Positions 47,638 through 49,458 of a stretch of DNA of 49,458 bases are shown here, piece after piece. Position 1 is the first letter of the stretch. Each line of letters begins with the position of its first letter. The notes beneath the pieces are model-generated. The model searched no databases. It saw nothing but the letters and a program-made list of their open reading frames with translations, and had not been told where the DNA came from. The DNA comes from Prochlorococcaceae cyanobacterium ETNP18_MAG_14 (GTDB lineage: Bacteria > Cyanobacteriota > Cyanobacteriia > PCC-6307 > Cyanobiaceae), in contig JASLWC010000002.1 of assembly GCA_030741055.1 (NCBI GenBank), forward strand, positions 1-49,458. Reading direction: 5' to 3'. The translations under genes and the position numbers were made by a program.

Positions 47638-48473
47638 TAGAAGCCCAGAGCGCTGAGCACTTCCTGCTGGCTAAGTGCGTTCAGCTCTGCACTATTAGGA
47701 ATCAGGCAATGAATATTGTTTCGCTTAGGTAAGGCATCGGCTGGAGTTCCTAGGGCTACTAAGGAGACACCTGTATAAACAGCAAGCAGTTGGGTAATTG
47801 GACAACTGCTGAGTACTACGTCAGCGCAGGCCACTTCGGCGACACGGCGGATTAGAGGTGTATCTAAAGGTAGGGATACGCTCCTGAGATTGGGCAGCTG
47901 GTTGCGGATCGTATTTGGCAGCGTTGACCATTGTTGATTGGGCCAATCTTCATTGGTGCCATTTGGTGCCAGCAGTAGTAGGGGACCTTCTCCGGTCGGC
48001 TGCAAATCACGAACCTTCTGGAGGCTGGTTTTGGGTATAGACAACCTGAAGACATCGGCGTCTAGGGAGAGACCAATGGGGTGCAGGTAGCACCCCAATT
48101 GCTGAGCTGACCAACCTTTGCCGCGAATTGCTATTGCTGTGTTGGCAAAGCCTTTCTCGGCAATTCTGATTGGGATGTGGCTCATTAAGAGCATCAGGTT
48201 TAGTGGTTGGCCTTTAGCGAAGTTGAGGCATATCTGAAAATCTTGTTCTCTTACATGGCCAAGCAGATTGTTCCAGTCAGCTAGTGAGGGTGTTGAGTTA
48301 AATGTGAATGGAATCACGTTTTCTATTGCTGGCAACAGATCCCATGCGGCTTTTTGGGCTGGGTCGCAGACCACCTGCAGCTTTGCTTGAAGCTGGACTG
48401 CGGCGGCGGCGAGGGCTGGAAGCCTGTGAAGTTGCTGATTTAAGGAACCCGGACTCAGGGCGAGAACACGCAT
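47637..48473 (-). CDS. GT9-family (ADP-heptose:LPS heptosyltransferase-like) protein
   Basis: 278 residues from ATG 48473 ([20 protein letters not shown]); the frame runs 119 residues further upstream, but that stretch lies opposite ispD and is not protein-like. It shows the GT9 pattern: [39 protein letters not shown], and [22 protein letters not shown]9 enzymes add heptose or other sugars to LPS core. It is weaker than the classic members, so donor and acceptor are unknown. It starts 73 bp from divergent ispD and abuts the K+ channel gene. Confidence 0.8.
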   Translation of the reverse strand: MRVLALSPGSLNQQLHRLPALAAAAVQLQAKLQVVCDPAQKAAWDLLPAIENVIPFTFNSTPSLADWNNLLGHVREQDFQICLNFAKGQPLNLMLLMSHIPIRIAEKGFANTAIAIRGKGWSAQQLGCYLHPIGLSLDADVFRLSIPKTSLQKVRDLQPTGEGPLLLLAPNGTNEDWPNQQWSTLPNTIRNQLPNLRSVSLPLDTPLIRRVAEVACADVVLSSCPITQLLAVYTGVSLVALGTPADALPKRNNIHCLIPNSAELNALSQQEVLSALGF

Positions 48474-48546
48474 TGACCCAGGAGCAAAGGCGGTGCGAGC
48501 TGATTGTATGGAGGAGGTTTCAACCTGCTTGCAGCAGGAGGCACAT

Positions 48547-49239
48547 ATGCATCTGTTGATTGTCGCTGCAGGAAGTGGAAGCCGTATGGGAGCGGACCGC
48601 AATAAGTTGCTTTTGCCTCTGGCGGGACGCCCTGTTCTTGCCTGGACGATCGATGCGGCTATGGAAGCCGAATCGATCACTTGGGTTGGCATCGTTGGGC
48701 AACCCGTGGATCGAGAAATGATCATGGAGTTGCTGGCTGGGGTGGCCAAACCCGTTGTCTGGATTGAGGGTGGCAGCACAAGGCAGGAATCCGTAGAGCA
48801 TGGATTGCAGGCTTTGCCTGCAGCTGCCAAGCATGTTCTTATTCATGATGGGGCCAGATGTTTGGCTGAATCAGCTTTGATCAATCGCTGCGCAGAGGCT
48901 GTGGTTGCTGGGCAGGCTGTGATTGCGGCAACACCGGTCACGGACACTATTAAGCGCGTTGATGGTCAGGGGATCATTACTGGTACGCCAGATCGGGCGG
49001 AACTATGGGCGGCTCAGACCCCGCAGGGGTTTGCTGTGGCGCAGCTCAAGCAAGGTCATGCTGAGGCGCAGGCCAAAGGATGGACGGTTACCGATGATGC
49101 CTCGCTTTATGAACGCCTTGGTTGGCCGGTGGAGGTGCTGGAGGCTGGCCCTGCCAACATCAAGGTGACCACACCCTTTGACCTCACGGTGGCCGAGGCA
49201 GTGCTTGCGCTTAGGGCAAAAGTAAGGATAACCCCCTAG
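48547..49239 (+). CDS. ispD: 2-C-methyl-D-erythritol 4-phosphate cytidylyltransferase
   Basis: 230 residues from ATG 48547, with AGGAGG 5 nt upstream; an earlier in-frame codon at 48493 was not used. IspD makes CDP-methylerythritol from MEP and CTP in the plastid-type isoprenoid pathway. The signature [20 protein letters not shown] binds CTP, and [43 protein letters not shown] and [17 protein letters not shown] are all standard. Length is normal. Confidence 0.97.
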   Translation: MHLLIVAAGSGSRMGADRNKLLLPLAGRPVLAWTIDAAMEAESITWVGIVGQPVDREMIMELLAGVAKPVVWIEGGSTRQESVEHGLQALPAAAKHVLIHDGARCLAESALINRCAEAVVAGQAVIAATPVTDTIKRVDGQGIITGTPDRAELWAAQTPQGFAVAQLKQGHAEAQAKGWTVTDDASLYERLGWPVEVLEAGPANIKVTTPFDLTVAEAVLALRAKVRITP

Positions 49240-49290
49240 CTTTTCTTCAAGTTTTAATAATGAACGAGCATTATTAATTACATAACTAAT
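49240..49290. other. Short AT-rich gap after ispD
   Basis: The stretch contains TTTTAATAATG and ATTATTAATTAC-like runs. No gene or clear terminator hairpin with a T-run is seen. Confidence 0.4.
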
Positions 49291-49458
49291 CTAATAAAGG
49301 CCAGATTGGGTACCATCAATTATTGCTTGAGTAGCATTGAATGGTGATTGGTTGGCAAGACCGCTTGTTCCGTAGCATTGAGACATATTAAGCTCGACCG
49401 CCTGCTTTGCTTGGCTGACATGAGCCTGTATTGAAGACTGGTTTGATTGATTCAACTG
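49291..49458 (-). CDS. C-terminal fragment of a Gln/Ser/Asn-rich protein
   Basis: A frame open from the right edge runs 55 residues to TAG at 49291-49293 on the minus strand. It includes SSIQAHVSQAKQAVELNMSQ and SPFNATQAIIDGTQSGLY. Gln, Ser and Asn are abundant, and it looks coherent. I recognise no family, and the rest of the gene lies beyond the window. It is convergent with ispD (51-bp gap). Confidence 0.5.
   Translation of the reverse strand, partial: QLNQSNQSSIQAHVSQAKQAVELNMSQCYGTSGLANQSPFNATQAIIDGTQSGLY

Noticed and set aside
48474-48830. N-terminal extension of the GT9 gene (119 residues)
   Set aside because: It is antisense to ispD and contains no family-like sequence; ATG 48473 gives a normal start.

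Overview
The window looks like core chromosome of a marine picocyanobacterium. The best match is a low-light Prochlorococcus of the MIT9313 type, with a closely related marine Synechococcus as the alternative. Reasons: cyanobacterial or plastid-type families (NdhB, a Ycf46-like ATPase, VIPP1/PspA, cyAbrB, DUF2808, DUF2232, UPF0284, IspD), an aa3-type cytochrome oxidase with its haem A genes, GC content near half by eye, short gaps and many 1-32 bp gene overlaps. I see no transposase, integrase, prophage, CRISPR array or rRNA. Genus and strain are inferred from memory of protein families, not from a search.

Layout. 1-2544: a fragment of an unrecognised gene, tRNA-Arg(TCT), an HTH/acidic protein, a LapA-like membrane protein and rsmI. 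2543-3460: cysQ. 3477-12899 (minus): a long translation and membrane-biogenesis cluster read as rpmH, rnpA, PH-domain protein, yidC, yceD-like, ycf46-like, serS, rseP, rpsN, pnp, with a clear terminator after rpsN. 12949-14844 (minus): DUF2808 protein, chorismate mutase and short SppA. 14898-17817 (plus): a DMT transporter and a GT39 glycosyltransferase. 17923-18465 (minus): a DciA-like protein with a C-terminal zinc ribbon. 18532-22390 (plus): pspA/vipp1, a class I/II aminotransferase, birA and an M23 peptidase. 22398-25955 (minus): two response regulators, a MacB/LolD-type ATPase and ndhB.

26083-32152 (plus): five tightly overlapping genes, namely topA, a lipoprotein, a DUF2232 membrane protein, a UPF0284 CobT-like protein and a Tat-type lipoprotein resembling a solute-binding protein. 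32141-33885 (minus): an Fe-S aldo/keto reductase and a DUF151/BFN protein. 33949-34611: riboflavin synthase. 34760-38308 (minus): cyAbrB and ctaCDE. 38614-42566 (plus): ctaA, ctaB and an ABC-2 exporter pair. 42922-49239: nanE, a groL without groS, a 58-residue membrane protein, fabG, a K+ channel/RCK protein, a GT9 protein and ispD. The right edge holds the C-terminal end of another gene.

How they work together. The 3.5-12.9 kb block supplies ribosomal proteins, RNase P, PNPase, a tRNA synthetase and two membrane proteins for insertion and intramembrane proteolysis. The 35-42 kb block builds terminal oxidase: CtaCDE are the subunits, CtaB then CtaA convert haem B to haem A, and the adjacent exporter may be linked. 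I did not find a clear undescribed system. The best leads are the UPF0284-containing topA operon, the orphan NanE, the DciA/zinc-ribbon protein, the K+ channel with an altered filter, and the PH-domain gene between rnpA and yidC.
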